Assembly (NCBI RefSeq): GCF_014205795.1
Contig: NZ_JACHCN010000008.1
Location: 149,892 to 213,891, forward strand
Direction: 5' to 3'
Length of the DNA stretch: 64,000 nucleotides
Source: Rhodanobacter sp. MP7CTX1
GTDB lineage: Bacteria; Pseudomonadota; Gammaproteobacteria; Xanthomonadales; Rhodanobacteraceae
Under the pieces are notes generated by a model. That model saw only the letters and a list, made by a program, of their open reading frames with translations. It searched no databases and was not told the origin of the DNA. The stretch's first letter is position 1. Each line of letters begins with the position of its first letter. Below are positions 19,754 through 28,420 of this stretch, one piece after another. The translations under genes were made by a program, and so were the position numbers.

Positions 19754-20923
19754 ATGAACGACATGGATGAACTGCGTGCGTGGCTGATTGCCTTGCGCAT
19801 GCCCGGCCTTGGGCCGGCTGGATTGCGCGAGCGGCTGGATGCGGCGCAGGGTGATATTGGGCGCGCGCTGACAGGTCTGCGGGCTCATGCGGCAACGCTC
19901 GGCGAGCCGGCACGGGTATGGCTGGATCAACCTGACGAGGCGCGGTTGGCGGCTGATATGGCCTGGCTGGCTGAGCCGAGCCATCGCTTGCTGCGTTGTA
20001 CCGAGGCGGATTTTCCGCCGCAACTGGAAAATATTCCCCTGCCGCCGGCGGCGCTGTTCGTTGTCGGCGACGCCAGCCTGCTGCTGTATCCACAGGTGGC
20101 GATTGTCGGCGCACGCAACGCCAGCGCGTCCGGGCTGGCGCATGCCCGCGCGTTTGCCTGCGCGCTGGCGCAGGCCGGGTTTGCCATCACCAGCGGCATG
20201 GCCGACGGCATCGACGGCGCGGCCCACAGGGCGGCGCTGGATGCCGGTGCCATGACGCTGGCCGTGGTGGGTACCGGGCCGGACAGGGTCTACCCGCGCA
20301 AACATCACGCGCTGGCGCAGCGGATCGGCGCGCAAGGCGCCCTGGTCAGCGAGTTTCCGCCTGGCACGGCGGCGCGTGCCGATCATTTTCCACGACGCAA
20401 CCGGATCATCTCCGGGCTGGCGCTGGGTACGCTGGTGGTCGAGGCAGGCCTGCAATCCGGCTCGCTGATCACGGCGCGGCTGGCTGGCGAACAGGGGAGG
20501 GAGGTGTTCGCGCTGCCCGGCTCGATCCATAATCCGCTCGCCCGCGGTTGCCATCGTCTGATTCGTGATGGGGTTCGACTGGTGGAAAGTCCCTCCGAGA
20601 TTATCGAGACATTGGCGCCGGCAGCGCGCATGCTTGGTGGTGAACTGGCGGCCCGGTTGTCGGCGAAAACCGACAGCCATGTGAGTCAGTCGATGGCTGC
20701 AAACGGCAATTCCGTCACTTCAACGGTACGCCCATCGTGGCGGGAAGATCCTGAATATCGCCGATTATGGGCCGCTATTGGCCATGAACCAGCGACGTTG
20801 GACGAACTTGCCTTGCGCACCGGAAACTCGGCAGCGGCACTGTCAGGGATGTTGTTAATGTTGGAACTGGAGGTCCGTGTCGAGAGTTTGCCAGGCAACC
20901 GCTACCAGCGATTGCCGGACTGA
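19754..20923 (+). CDS. dprA: DNA-processing protein DprA (Smf)
   Basis: The 389-residue protein loads RecA onto incoming single-stranded DNA in natural transformation. It has a SAM-like N-terminal part, the Rossmann core with VAIVGARNAS, TSGMADGIDGAAH, VVGTGPDRVYP, SEFPPGT and PRRNRIISGL, and a C-terminal winged-helix DprA_WH domain (about 325-389, EPATLDELALRTGN). The ATG at 19754 follows the upstream terminator closely and has a weak ribosome site. Presence of dprA alone does not prove competence. Confidence 0.96.
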   Translation: MNDMDELRAWLIALRMPGLGPAGLRERLDAAQGDIGRALTGLRAHAATLGEPARVWLDQPDEARLAADMAWLAEPSHRLLRCTEADFPPQLENIPLPPAALFVVGDASLLLYPQVAIVGARNASASGLAHARAFACALAQAGFAITSGMADGIDGAAHRAALDAGAMTLAVVGTGPDRVYPRKHHALAQRIGAQGALVSEFPPGTAARADHFPRRNRIISGLALGTLVVEAGLQSGSLITARLAGEQGREVFALPGSIHNPLARGCHRLIRDGVRLVESPSEIIETLAPAARMLGGELAARLSAKTDSHVSQSMAANGNSVTSTVRPSWREDPEYRRLWAAIGHEPATLDELALRTGNSAAALSGMLLMLELEVRVESLPGNRYQRLPD

Positions 20924-20973
20924 GCGCCGCGTGCGGGACGGTGTTTGTCCAGCGGTTACGTAGGAATACGGGC

Positions 20974-21012
20974 TTGACAGTCGTTGGCGCGGCGTGGTTT
21001 CAACTATATATA
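20974..21012 (+). promoter_or_regulatory. Probable topA promoter
   Basis: A TATATATA -10 region (21005-21012) follows TTGGCG (20984-20989) at 17 bp; a perfect TTGACA (20974-20979) sits ten bases farther upstream but is spaced too far for that -10. Which -35 is used is uncertain. Confidence 0.4.
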
Positions 21013-21062
21013 GATGTCCGGCGCCTCAAGCGCCGGTGGTTCGCTTCTGGAAATCCAGCTTC

Positions 21063-23579
21063 ATGGCAAAAAACCTGCTCATCGTCGAATCACCGGCCAA
21101 GGCCAAGACGATCAACAAATACCTCGGCAAGGACTTCCAGGTCCTGGCCTCCTACGGTCACGTGCGTGACCTGAAGCCGAAGGAGGGCGCGGTCGACACC
21201 GAGCACGGTTTCACGATGGCCTACGAGGTGATCGAGCGCAACGAGAAGCATGTCGACGCGATTGCCAAGGCAGCCAAGGCAGCCGACGACATTTATCTCG
21301 CGACCGACTTGGATCGCGAAGGTGAAGCGATCTCCTGGCACATCAGCGAGATCCTGAAAGAGCGTGGCCTCACCGAGGGCAAACGGATGCACCGCGTGGT
21401 GTTCTCCGAGATCACCCCGAAGGCGATCAAGGCCGCCGTGGCCAACCCCCGGCAGCTGTCGCACGACCTGGTCGATGCCCAGCAGGCGCGTCGCGCGCTG
21501 GATTATCTGGTCGGCTTCAACCTGTCGCCCGTGCTGTGGCGCAAAGTGCAGCGCGGCTTGTCCGCCGGCCGCGTGCAGTCGCCCGCCTTGCGCATGATCG
21601 TCGAGCGCGAGGAAGAGATCGAGGCGTTCAATGCACGCGAATACTGGAGCATCGAGGCGCAGCTGAAGCACGCGGACGGGGATTTCACGGCTCGTCTGAG
21701 CAAGCTCAACGGCAAGAAATTCGAGCAGTTCGACCTCACCAACGAAGCGGATGCCTCGGCTGCGCGCGATGCGTTGAAGCAGGCTGCCCACGGCCGCCTC
21801 ACTGTCAGCGACGTCGGCTCCAAGGAACGCAAACGCCGCCCCGCGCCACCGTTCACCACCTCGACCTTGCAGCAGGAGGCCGCGCGCAAGCTTGGCTTCA
21901 CCACCAGCCGCACCATGAAGGTGGCGCAGGGGCTGTACGAGGGCGTAGCGCTCGGTGACGAGGGCAATGTCGGCCTGATTACCTACATGCGTACCGACTC
22001 CACCATGCTCGGTGACGATGCGCTGGCCGAGTTGCGCGAGCTGATCGCGCGCGATTTCGGCAAGAAGGCGTTGCCGGACGCTCCGCAGGTCTACAAGACC
22101 AAGTCAAAGAACGCGCAGGAAGCGCATGAGGCGATCCGCCCGACCTCGGCGATGCATACGCCGAAGTCGGTTGCTGCGTTCCTCAACGACGACCAGCGCA
22201 AGCTGTATGAGCTGATCTGGAAGCGCACCGTCGCCTGCCAGATGATCCATGCCACGTTGAACACCGTCTCGGTGGAGTTCGCCGTGCGTGATGTCGTCGG
22301 CGGCGACGCTTCGTTCCGCGCCAGCGGCACCACCGTGATCGATCCGGGCTTTCTTGCTGTCTACGAGGAAGGCCGCGACCAGAAGACCGCCGAGGATGAT
22401 GACGAAGGCCGTCGTCTCCCGCGGCTCACCGTGGGCGAGCAAGTGCCGTTGCACGACATTGCCGCAGATCAGCATTTCACCGAGCCACCGCCGCGCTACT
22501 CCGAAGCCAGCCTGGTCAAGGCGCTGGAAGAACACGGCATCGGTCGACCCTCGACCTACGCCAGCATCATCCAGGTGCTGCAGAATCGCGAATACGTTTA
22601 TCTCGACAGCCGCCGTTTCAAGCCGAGCGACGTCGGCCGCGCCGTCAGCAAGTTCCTGACTGCGCATTTCACCCGCTACGTCGACTACGACTTCACCGCC
22701 AAGATGGAAGACGAGCTCGACGCAGTCAGTCGCGGCGAGGAAGCCTGGGTGCCGCTGATGGAGCGCTTCTGGCTGCCGTTCAAGCAGCAGGTGGACGAAA
22801 AAACCGAATCGGTCGACCGCAACGAGGCGACCGGCGCGCGCGAACTGGGGACCGACCCGAAAACCGGCAAGCCGGTGTCGGTGCGCCTGGGACGCTACGG
22901 GCCGTTTGTGCAGATCGGCACCAAGGAAGACGAAGACAAACCGACCTTCGCCAGCCTGCGCACCGGCCAGAGCATGCATACGATCAGCATGGTCGATGCG
23001 CTCGAGCTGTTCAAACTGCCGCGCAAGCTGGGTCAGGCCGAAAACGGCGACGAGGTCAGCGTGGGCGTGGGCCGCTTCGGTCCGTTTGTGAAGCAGGGCA
23101 GCACCTATGCTTCCCTCAAGGCCGAGGACGATCCGTACACCATCGAGTTGCCGCGCGCGCTGCAGATCGTGCAGGAAAAACTGGAGATGCTGGCGAACCG
23201 GCTGATCCTCGATTTCGGCAACGGCGTGCAAGTGTTGAACGGCCGCTATGGCGCCTACATCACGGATGGCGAAAAGAACGCGCGCATCCCGAAGGAGCAG
23301 GAGCCGAAAGAGCTGACCGAAGCGCAGTGCATCGAGCTGCTCGCTGCCGCGCCGGTGCGCAAGGGCGGGCGTTTCGGCAAGAAGACCGCCTCCAAGAAAA
23401 CCGCTGCCAAGAAGACCGCGACCAAAAAGGCCGCTGCCGAAAAGGCGCCTGCGGTGAAGAAAGCGGCCACAAAGAAGACGGCCACCAAGAAAACCGCCAG
23501 CAAGAAGACCGCGTCCAAAAAGACCGCTGCCAAAAAGGTAGCGGCCAAGAAGGCCGTGGCAAAGAACGCCGAGGCCTGA
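21063..23579 (+). CDS. topA: DNA topoisomerase I (type IA) with Lys/Ala-rich tail
   Basis: The 838-residue enzyme relaxes negative supercoils. The TOPRIM domain spans about 3-140 (LLIVESPAKAKTI, TDLDREGEAI). The catalytic Tyr308 lies in LITYMRTDS. Instead of the zinc fingers of E. coli TopA it has non-zinc C-terminal repeats (such as LGRYGPFVQIG) and a tail of about 70 residues built from AKKTA/SKKTA units, similar to histone H1. Such tails occur in xanthomonad and other high-GC TopA proteins and raise DNA affinity. The ATG at 21063 begins the canonical MAKNLLIVES. Confidence 0.98.
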   Translation: MAKNLLIVESPAKAKTINKYLGKDFQVLASYGHVRDLKPKEGAVDTEHGFTMAYEVIERNEKHVDAIAKAAKAADDIYLATDLDREGEAISWHISEILKERGLTEGKRMHRVVFSEITPKAIKAAVANPRQLSHDLVDAQQARRALDYLVGFNLSPVLWRKVQRGLSAGRVQSPALRMIVEREEEIEAFNAREYWSIEAQLKHADGDFTARLSKLNGKKFEQFDLTNEADASAARDALKQAAHGRLTVSDVGSKERKRRPAPPFTTSTLQQEAARKLGFTTSRTMKVAQGLYEGVALGDEGNVGLITYMRTDSTMLGDDALAELRELIARDFGKKALPDAPQVYKTKSKNAQEAHEAIRPTSAMHTPKSVAAFLNDDQRKLYELIWKRTVACQMIHATLNTVSVEFAVRDVVGGDASFRASGTTVIDPGFLAVYEEGRDQKTAEDDDEGRRLPRLTVGEQVPLHDIAADQHFTEPPPRYSEASLVKALEEHGIGRPSTYASIIQVLQNREYVYLDSRRFKPSDVGRAVSKFLTAHFTRYVDYDFTAKMEDELDAVSRGEEAWVPLMERFWLPFKQQVDEKTESVDRNEATGARELGTDPKTGKPVSVRLGRYGPFVQIGTKEDEDKPTFASLRTGQSMHTISMVDALELFKLPRKLGQAENGDEVSVGVGRFGPFVKQGSTYASLKAEDDPYTIELPRALQIVQEKLEMLANRLILDFGNGVQVLNGRYGAYITDGEKNARIPKEQEPKELTEAQCIELLAAAPVRKGGRFGKKTASKKTAAKKTATKKAAAEKAPAVKKAATKKTATKKTASKKTASKKTAAKKVAAKKAVAKNAEA

Positions 23580-24152
23580 GTGCTGCGGCGCTTCACGCTT
23601 GCCGAACTCGATGCCGCTGCCGCCTTGCTGCATGGTGGCGGAGTGCTGGCGTACCCCACCGAAGCGGTGTTCGGCCTCGGCTGCGATCCGCATGATCGCG
23701 CCGCGTTCGAGCGGATATTTGCGCTGAAGCAGCGGCCGCCCACCCAGGGCGTGCTGCTGATTGCGGCGGACTTTGCCCAGGTCGAACGCTACATCGAGCT
23801 TGCCGCGGTGCCTGACGATGCCATGCGGCGGGCGCAGGCGAGTTGGCCGGGCCCGCATACCTGGATCTTTCCGCGATCCTCAGCCGTGCCGGCCTGGGTG
23901 GCCGGTGGGCATGCCGGCATCGCCTTGAGGGTCACCGCGCACGAACCCGCCGCCGCCCTGTGCCGGGCGTTCGGCGGCGCCCTGGTCTCCACCAGCGCCA
24001 ACCCGCACGGCCAAGCGCCGGCGCGCTCGGCGCAGGCCGTGGAGGCTTGTTTCGGCGACGAGCTGGACGGCCTGCTGGACGCCCCGTTGGGCTCCCAGGC
24101 CACTCCCACCGTGATCCGTGACGTGCTCTCAGGCGCTATCATCCGCGCGTAA
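23580..24152 (+). CDS. tsaC: Threonylcarbamoyl-AMP synthase, TsaC/YrdC type
   Basis: The 190-residue enzyme makes threonylcarbamoyl-AMP for the t6A37 tRNA modification. It shows the short YrdC fold: YPTEAVFGLGCDP, ALKQRPPTQG, WPGPHTWIFP, IALRVTAHEP and STSANPHGQ. It is the short TsaC form, without the Sua5 domain. The GTG start directly follows the topA TGA with no gap, so the two genes are one unit. Confidence 0.95.
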   Translation: MLRRFTLAELDAAAALLHGGGVLAYPTEAVFGLGCDPHDRAAFERIFALKQRPPTQGVLLIAADFAQVERYIELAAVPDDAMRRAQASWPGPHTWIFPRSSAVPAWVAGGHAGIALRVTAHEPAAALCRAFGGALVSTSANPHGQAPARSAQAVEACFGDELDGLLDAPLGSQATPTVIRDVLSGAIIRA

Positions 24153-24301
24153 GTGTCGAGGGGAGCGCGCTGGATCAGAGTTGCCTTACCGGCAATCTGA
24201 ACTGTCGCGTGACGGCAGCTTATGCCATTCACGCCGCCGTTCATCGATGGCGGCGATGCTATCCCTCGGAGCGAAGAAGCAGGTTTCCGGGAGATTGCGG
24301 C

Positions 24302-25675
24302 GTGGCCATCGATTACGACACCTTCCAGCGCGAGGCACAGCCGCAGCTATCCCTGCTGAGCGCGGCTGATCCGGCCCGTGTGCTGGCATGGCGCGACGGC
24401 GAGGCGATCAGCGCCGCACAGTTTCTGGCCCATGTGGAAATGGTTGCGGCCATGCTGCCGATAGCTGCGGCCGCGGTGAACCTTTGCGAGGATCGCTACG
24501 CGTTCCTGGTCGCATTCTGTGCCATTGCGCTGCGCGGCCAGATCAACCTGCTGCCCTCGTCACGCGCACCGCAGGCCGTAGAGGAGGTGATGGCGACTCA
24601 CCCGGGCTCTTATGCGCTGGGTGAGCAGGCATTGGTGCCAGCGCCGCCGGGCTACCGCCAGTTGCCGTCGCTGAAAGGTACGCCAGCGCTGGAAGCGGAC
24701 GCGGTATGGCCGTTGATTCCTGCCGATCAGGTGGTCGCGATTGGCTACACCTCTGGCTCCACCGGCACCCCCAGCGCGAACCTGAAGACCTGGCACAACT
24801 TCCATGCCAGCAACGCCGGCAACCTGGCGATGCTGCATGCGGCAGTCGGGCCGCGCTTCGAGGTGGTCGCCACCGTACCGCCGCAACATATGTACGGGCT
24901 GGAAATGTCGGTGCTGCTGCCGCTGCTCGGCGCGGTGGGCGTACACGCCGGTCGGCCGTTTTTCCCGGCCGATGTCGCGGTCGCGCTGGCCGAGGTACCG
25001 ACGCCACGCGTGCTGGTGACCACGCCGGTGCACCTGCGCGCGCTGGTCGAATCCGGCATTGCATTGCCGCCGATCGCCGCGATGCTTTCGGCCACCGCGC
25101 CGCTGCCGGTCGAGCTGGCGCGTGCGGCTGAGCGATGCTTTGGTGCGCCGGTGCTGGAAGTGTTTGGCTCCACCGAGACCTGCGTGGTGGCCAGCCGTCG
25201 CCCAACCGTAGACGAGGACTGGTCGCTGTACACCGGCGTCGTTCTGCATCCGCAACCCGATGGCACCTCGGTCGTGGCACCGCAGCTGGCGGCCCCGGTC
25301 ACGCTGGCCGACATCGTTCATTTATCGGAAGACGGTCGTCGGTTTCGCCTGCACGGGCGTCAGGCCGACATGCTGGAGATCGCCGGCAAGCGTGCCTCGA
25401 TCGGCGATCTCAGCCGTCGCCTGCTGGCGATCCCCGGGGTGCAGGACGGCGTAGTGTTCCAGCTCGACGGCGCCGATGCCCTGGGTGTACATCGGATTGC
25501 TGCCTTGGCAGTGGCGCCGGGGTTGGACGAGCACGTGATCCTGGACGCACTGCGCCGTGCGATCGATCCGTTGTTCCTGCCTCGTCCATTGCGCCTGGTC
25601 GATGCGTTGCCGCGCAACGAGACCGGCAAGCTGCCTCGAGCAGCGCTGCTGGCGTTGCTGGAAGCCCGCGAATAA
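24302..25675 (+). CDS. AMP-dependent ligase (ANL superfamily), possibly aryl-polyene type
   Basis: The 457-residue protein has the ANL core: phosphate loop GYTSGSTGTPSAN, in which the usual PKG is replaced, PPQHMYGLEMSVLLPL, the EVFGSTETC adenylate motif, a hinge near LHGRQADMLEIAGKR and the C-terminal catalytic lysine in RNETGKLPRAAL. Similar short ligases activate aryl acids in xanthomonadin and aryl-polyene pathways, but no such cluster surrounds this gene, so the substrate is open. The GTG at 24302 follows GGGAGA. The gene lies between tsaC and purD. Confidence 0.75.
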   Translation: MAIDYDTFQREAQPQLSLLSAADPARVLAWRDGEAISAAQFLAHVEMVAAMLPIAAAAVNLCEDRYAFLVAFCAIALRGQINLLPSSRAPQAVEEVMATHPGSYALGEQALVPAPPGYRQLPSLKGTPALEADAVWPLIPADQVVAIGYTSGSTGTPSANLKTWHNFHASNAGNLAMLHAAVGPRFEVVATVPPQHMYGLEMSVLLPLLGAVGVHAGRPFFPADVAVALAEVPTPRVLVTTPVHLRALVESGIALPPIAAMLSATAPLPVELARAAERCFGAPVLEVFGSTETCVVASRRPTVDEDWSLYTGVVLHPQPDGTSVVAPQLAAPVTLADIVHLSEDGRRFRLHGRQADMLEIAGKRASIGDLSRRLLAIPGVQDGVVFQLDGADALGVHRIAALAVAPGLDEHVILDALRRAIDPLFLPRPLRLVDALPRNETGKLPRAALLALLEARE

Positions 25676-25685
25676 CCAAGCGCAA

Positions 25686-25825
25686 GCCTTCTCTCCTCGA
25701 AGGGGAGAGGATTGAGGTGAGGGGAGGGTGCTCGCCATGCAGCCGACCAAAGCACGCTTCGATGTGGAGTCCCCGCAAGACTGGCCCCTCACCCCATCCC
25801 TCTCCCCGCAAGGGAAAAGGGGGCA
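25686..25825. repeat. G-rich inverted intergenic repeat (copy 1)
   Basis: Two related arms, about 25690-25727 and 25785-25822, face each other. Each contains a small internal hairpin (for example TCTCC-TCGAA-GGGGAGA) followed by GGTGAGGGGAG. The layout matches the elements at 42870-42972 and 57646-57766. It fills the gap between the AMP-ligase gene and purD. Confidence 0.6.
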
Positions 25826-25940
25826 GCTCCGCACACCCGCAACGGCTCCAACCACCCCTAACGCGCTGCGCAAACCGTAGTCAGCCTCTACAATGCCCAG
25901 CTGCGCCGACCCAGGCGCGACCCCTGGTAGTGGAGCAAGC

Positions 25941-27224
25941 ATGAAAGTTCTCGTCATCGGCAGCGGGGGGCGCGAGCACGCTCTGGCGTGGAAGCTCGCG
26001 CAATCCGCGCAGGTCAGCGAAGTGATCGTGGCGCCCGGTAATGCCGGCACGGCACATGAGCACCGCGTGCGCAATGCGAACGTTGCGGCGAACGACATCG
26101 ATGGTCTGCTCAAACTGGCGAAGGACGAGAAGATCGGACTCACCGTGGTTGGTCCCGAAGTGCCATTGGTAGCTGGTGTGGTCGATCGTTTCCGGGCGGC
26201 CGGCCTGCGCATCTTCGGTCCGCGCGCGATCGCTGCCCAGCTGGAAGGCTCCAAGGCATTCGCCAAGGATTTTCTGCATCGGCACAACATTCCCACCGCG
26301 CGCTACGCGGTGTTCACCGAACTGAATCCGGCATTGGCCTATGTGCGTCAGCACGGCGCGCCGATCGTGATCAAGGCCGACGGCCTCGCCGCCGGCAAGG
26401 GTGTTGTGGTCGCGCTGACCAAGGCCGACGCCGAGCTGGCGCTGCATGACATGCTCGGTGCGCACAGTTTCGGCGACGCCTCGGCGCGAGTGGTGATCGA
26501 GGAATTCCTGGACGGTGAGGAAGCCAGCTACATCGTGATGAGCGATGGGAGCCATGCGCTACCGATGGCGAGCAGCCAGGATCACAAACGTCGTGACGAA
26601 GGCGACCTGGGTCCCAATACCGGCGGCATGGGCGCGTATTCGCCAGCGCCGGTGGTTACGCCCGAGGTCGAGCAACGCATCCTCAAGGAAGTCATCGAGC
26701 CGACCCTGCGTGGCATGGCGGCGGAAGGCGCTCCCTTCATGGGCTTCCTCTACGCCGGGTTGATGATCGACAAGAGCGGTGCGCCCAAGGTGATCGAGTT
26801 CAACGTGCGCTTCGGCGACCCCGAAACCCAGCCGATCATGCTGCGATTGAAATCCGATCTGGTCGAACTGATCGATGCCGCGCTGGACGGTCGTCTGGAA
26901 AACACCCACGCGCACTGGGACGTACGTCCGGCGATTGGCGTGGTGATGGCAGCCGGCGGATACCCTGGACGGGTGCGTGGCGATGACGTCATCGATGGTC
27001 TCGACGCGCCGCTCCATCGCGATGTGAAGATTTTCCACGCAGGCACCCGACTTGACGCCCAGGGTCGCGCTGTCACCGCCGGAGGACGCGTGCTGACTGT
27101 ATGCGCGCTGGGCAGCGACCTTGCTGCCGCCCGTGAGCATGCCTACGCCGCGATCAGCAAGATCCATTACGAAGGGGCTTTTTGCCGCCGCGATATAGCG
27201 CACCGTGCCTTGCGGCGGACCTGA
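25941..27224 (+). CDS. purD: Phosphoribosylamine-glycine ligase (GAR synthetase)
   Basis: The 427-residue ATP-grasp enzyme makes glycinamide ribonucleotide, the second step of purine synthesis. The start MKVLVIGSGGREHALAW is canonical. The ATP-grasp domain (about 105-300) shows IVIKADGLAAGKGV, SDGSHALPM, PNTGGMGAYSPAP and EFNVRFGDPE, and the C-terminal B-like domain starts near 325. The length is standard. The purH partner is not in the window. Confidence 0.97.
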   Translation: MKVLVIGSGGREHALAWKLAQSAQVSEVIVAPGNAGTAHEHRVRNANVAANDIDGLLKLAKDEKIGLTVVGPEVPLVAGVVDRFRAAGLRIFGPRAIAAQLEGSKAFAKDFLHRHNIPTARYAVFTELNPALAYVRQHGAPIVIKADGLAAGKGVVVALTKADAELALHDMLGAHSFGDASARVVIEEFLDGEEASYIVMSDGSHALPMASSQDHKRRDEGDLGPNTGGMGAYSPAPVVTPEVEQRILKEVIEPTLRGMAAEGAPFMGFLYAGLMIDKSGAPKVIEFNVRFGDPETQPIMLRLKSDLVELIDAALDGRLENTHAHWDVRPAIGVVMAAGGYPGRVRGDDVIDGLDAPLHRDVKIFHAGTRLDAQGRAVTAGGRVLTVCALGSDLAAAREHAYAAISKIHYEGAFCRRDIAHRALRRT

Positions 27225-27454
27225 GGGCACCCAGGGTTGCCCGTTGCGCCGTTCGGCTGGTCTGGGTCGGAACCTGATATCAGGGCGCGTCATGCCCGAC
27301 AAGCGTACGCCTGCGCATGGATAGGGCGTTGGTTGGGTTGACTTTTCCGCACCGGTATTTTTGGGCTATGCTTCGAGCTTCCCCCCGCGAAAATGTGACG
27401 GCGCACAGCGCCTGACCCCTTTCGTGTTTGTTTTCACGTCGATGAGGTTTTCCC

Positions 27455-28333
27455 ATGCGCAAGATGGTTTTGTCGCTGATGTCGGTAGCAGCCGTGGCTC
27501 TGGCCGGCTGCAACAATTCTTCTCCTTCACAGCAGACAGACGCTGGCGCGTCTGCCCCGACATCTGCGTCTACGGCGGCTGCCGCCGCGCCCGCGAATGA
27601 GGTGAGCGGCACCATCTCGTTGCGCGAGCCTACGCAGCTGTCGCCGAATGCCCAGCTGGTGGTGAACCTGGTCGACGTGTCCGCCACTGCCGCGGGCGCG
27701 GCGCCGCTGGCGAGCAAGACGGCTCCAGCCGGTTCGTTTCCGCAGCAGTTCCAGCTGACGTTCAATCCGGCCAACGAGAAGACGGATGACATCTACGTGG
27801 TGCAGGTCACCCTGACCGATGGTGATCGCCACTATGTGATGCCGATCCAGGCACCGGTGCTGACCAAGGGTGCCAAGAACACGGTGTCGATCCAGCTGAT
27901 GGCCGAGCAGACGCCGGGCGAGAAAATCCTGGCCGCGTTTACCGATGTGCAGAAGCAGATCGGTGGCATGAAAGTCAGCAATGGCACCAAGCTCGAGGCG
28001 AACATCTCGCGCGGCTGGCAGGTGTTCCGTCAGGCCGGCGAAGTGAAGTTCATCCGCGAACTGGTGGACTCCGGTGACAAGGGTTTCACTAGCACCGACT
28101 ATGCCTACAAGAACGGCAACCCATGGGCTGTCGTGCAGCAGACGAAAGCGAACAAGGATGCCAAGCCCAGCGCGATCGACCGTGCTGGTTGGGATGACAG
28201 CGGCACGCTGGTGCTGAAGCAGCATCAGGTGGGCAGCGGTGAGGTGCAGACGCTCGATGACGGTACCGCCGCCAGCCTGCACAAGCAGGCACTGACCATT
28301 CTGAATCTGGCGACGGGTGGCAAGAACAAGTAA
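27455..28333 (+). CDS. YbaY-type lipoprotein
   Basis: The 292-residue protein has a lipoprotein signal ending in ALAGC (Cys19), an Ala/Ser-rich linker, and a YbaY-like beta domain at about 48-150 (VSGTISLREPTQLSPNAQLVVNLVDVS, FNPANE, YVVQVTLTDGD), the fold found in META/HslJ-like secreted lipoproteins. The C-terminal 130 residues are a separate conserved-looking part of unknown role. It is probably attached to the outer membrane. It ends at the shared terminator 28358-28389. Confidence 0.85.
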   Translation: MRKMVLSLMSVAAVALAGCNNSSPSQQTDAGASAPTSASTAAAAAPANEVSGTISLREPTQLSPNAQLVVNLVDVSATAAGAAPLASKTAPAGSFPQQFQLTFNPANEKTDDIYVVQVTLTDGDRHYVMPIQAPVLTKGAKNTVSIQLMAEQTPGEKILAAFTDVQKQIGGMKVSNGTKLEANISRGWQVFRQAGEVKFIRELVDSGDKGFTSTDYAYKNGNPWAVVQQTKANKDAKPSAIDRAGWDDSGTLVLKQHQVGSGEVQTLDDGTAASLHKQALTILNLATGGKNK

Positions 28334-28357
28334 GCCGTCCAGCAAGATCGAACAATA

Positions 28358-28389
28358 AAAAAGGCCGTCCGATTTCGGACGGCCTTTTT
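28358..28389. terminator. Bidirectional rho-independent terminator
   Basis: A GC stem GGCCGTCCGA/TCGGACGGCC with a two-base loop is flanked by an A-run on the left and a T-run on the right, so it works on both strands between the lipoprotein gene and the convergent autotransporter gene. Confidence 0.9.
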
Positions 28390-28420
28390 GTTGTGTGCTG
28401 CTTGACGCGTACCGCTGAAA

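Noticed and set aside
22104..23858. A 584-codon minus-strand frame across topA
   Set aside because: The plus strand encodes a full topoisomerase with its active-site tyrosine; the antisense protein has no family features.
25676..25940. Search for a CRISPR array in the repeated CTCTCC/GGGGAG tracts
   Set aside because: The repeats face each other and are not evenly spaced direct repeats; they are inverted intergenic repeats.
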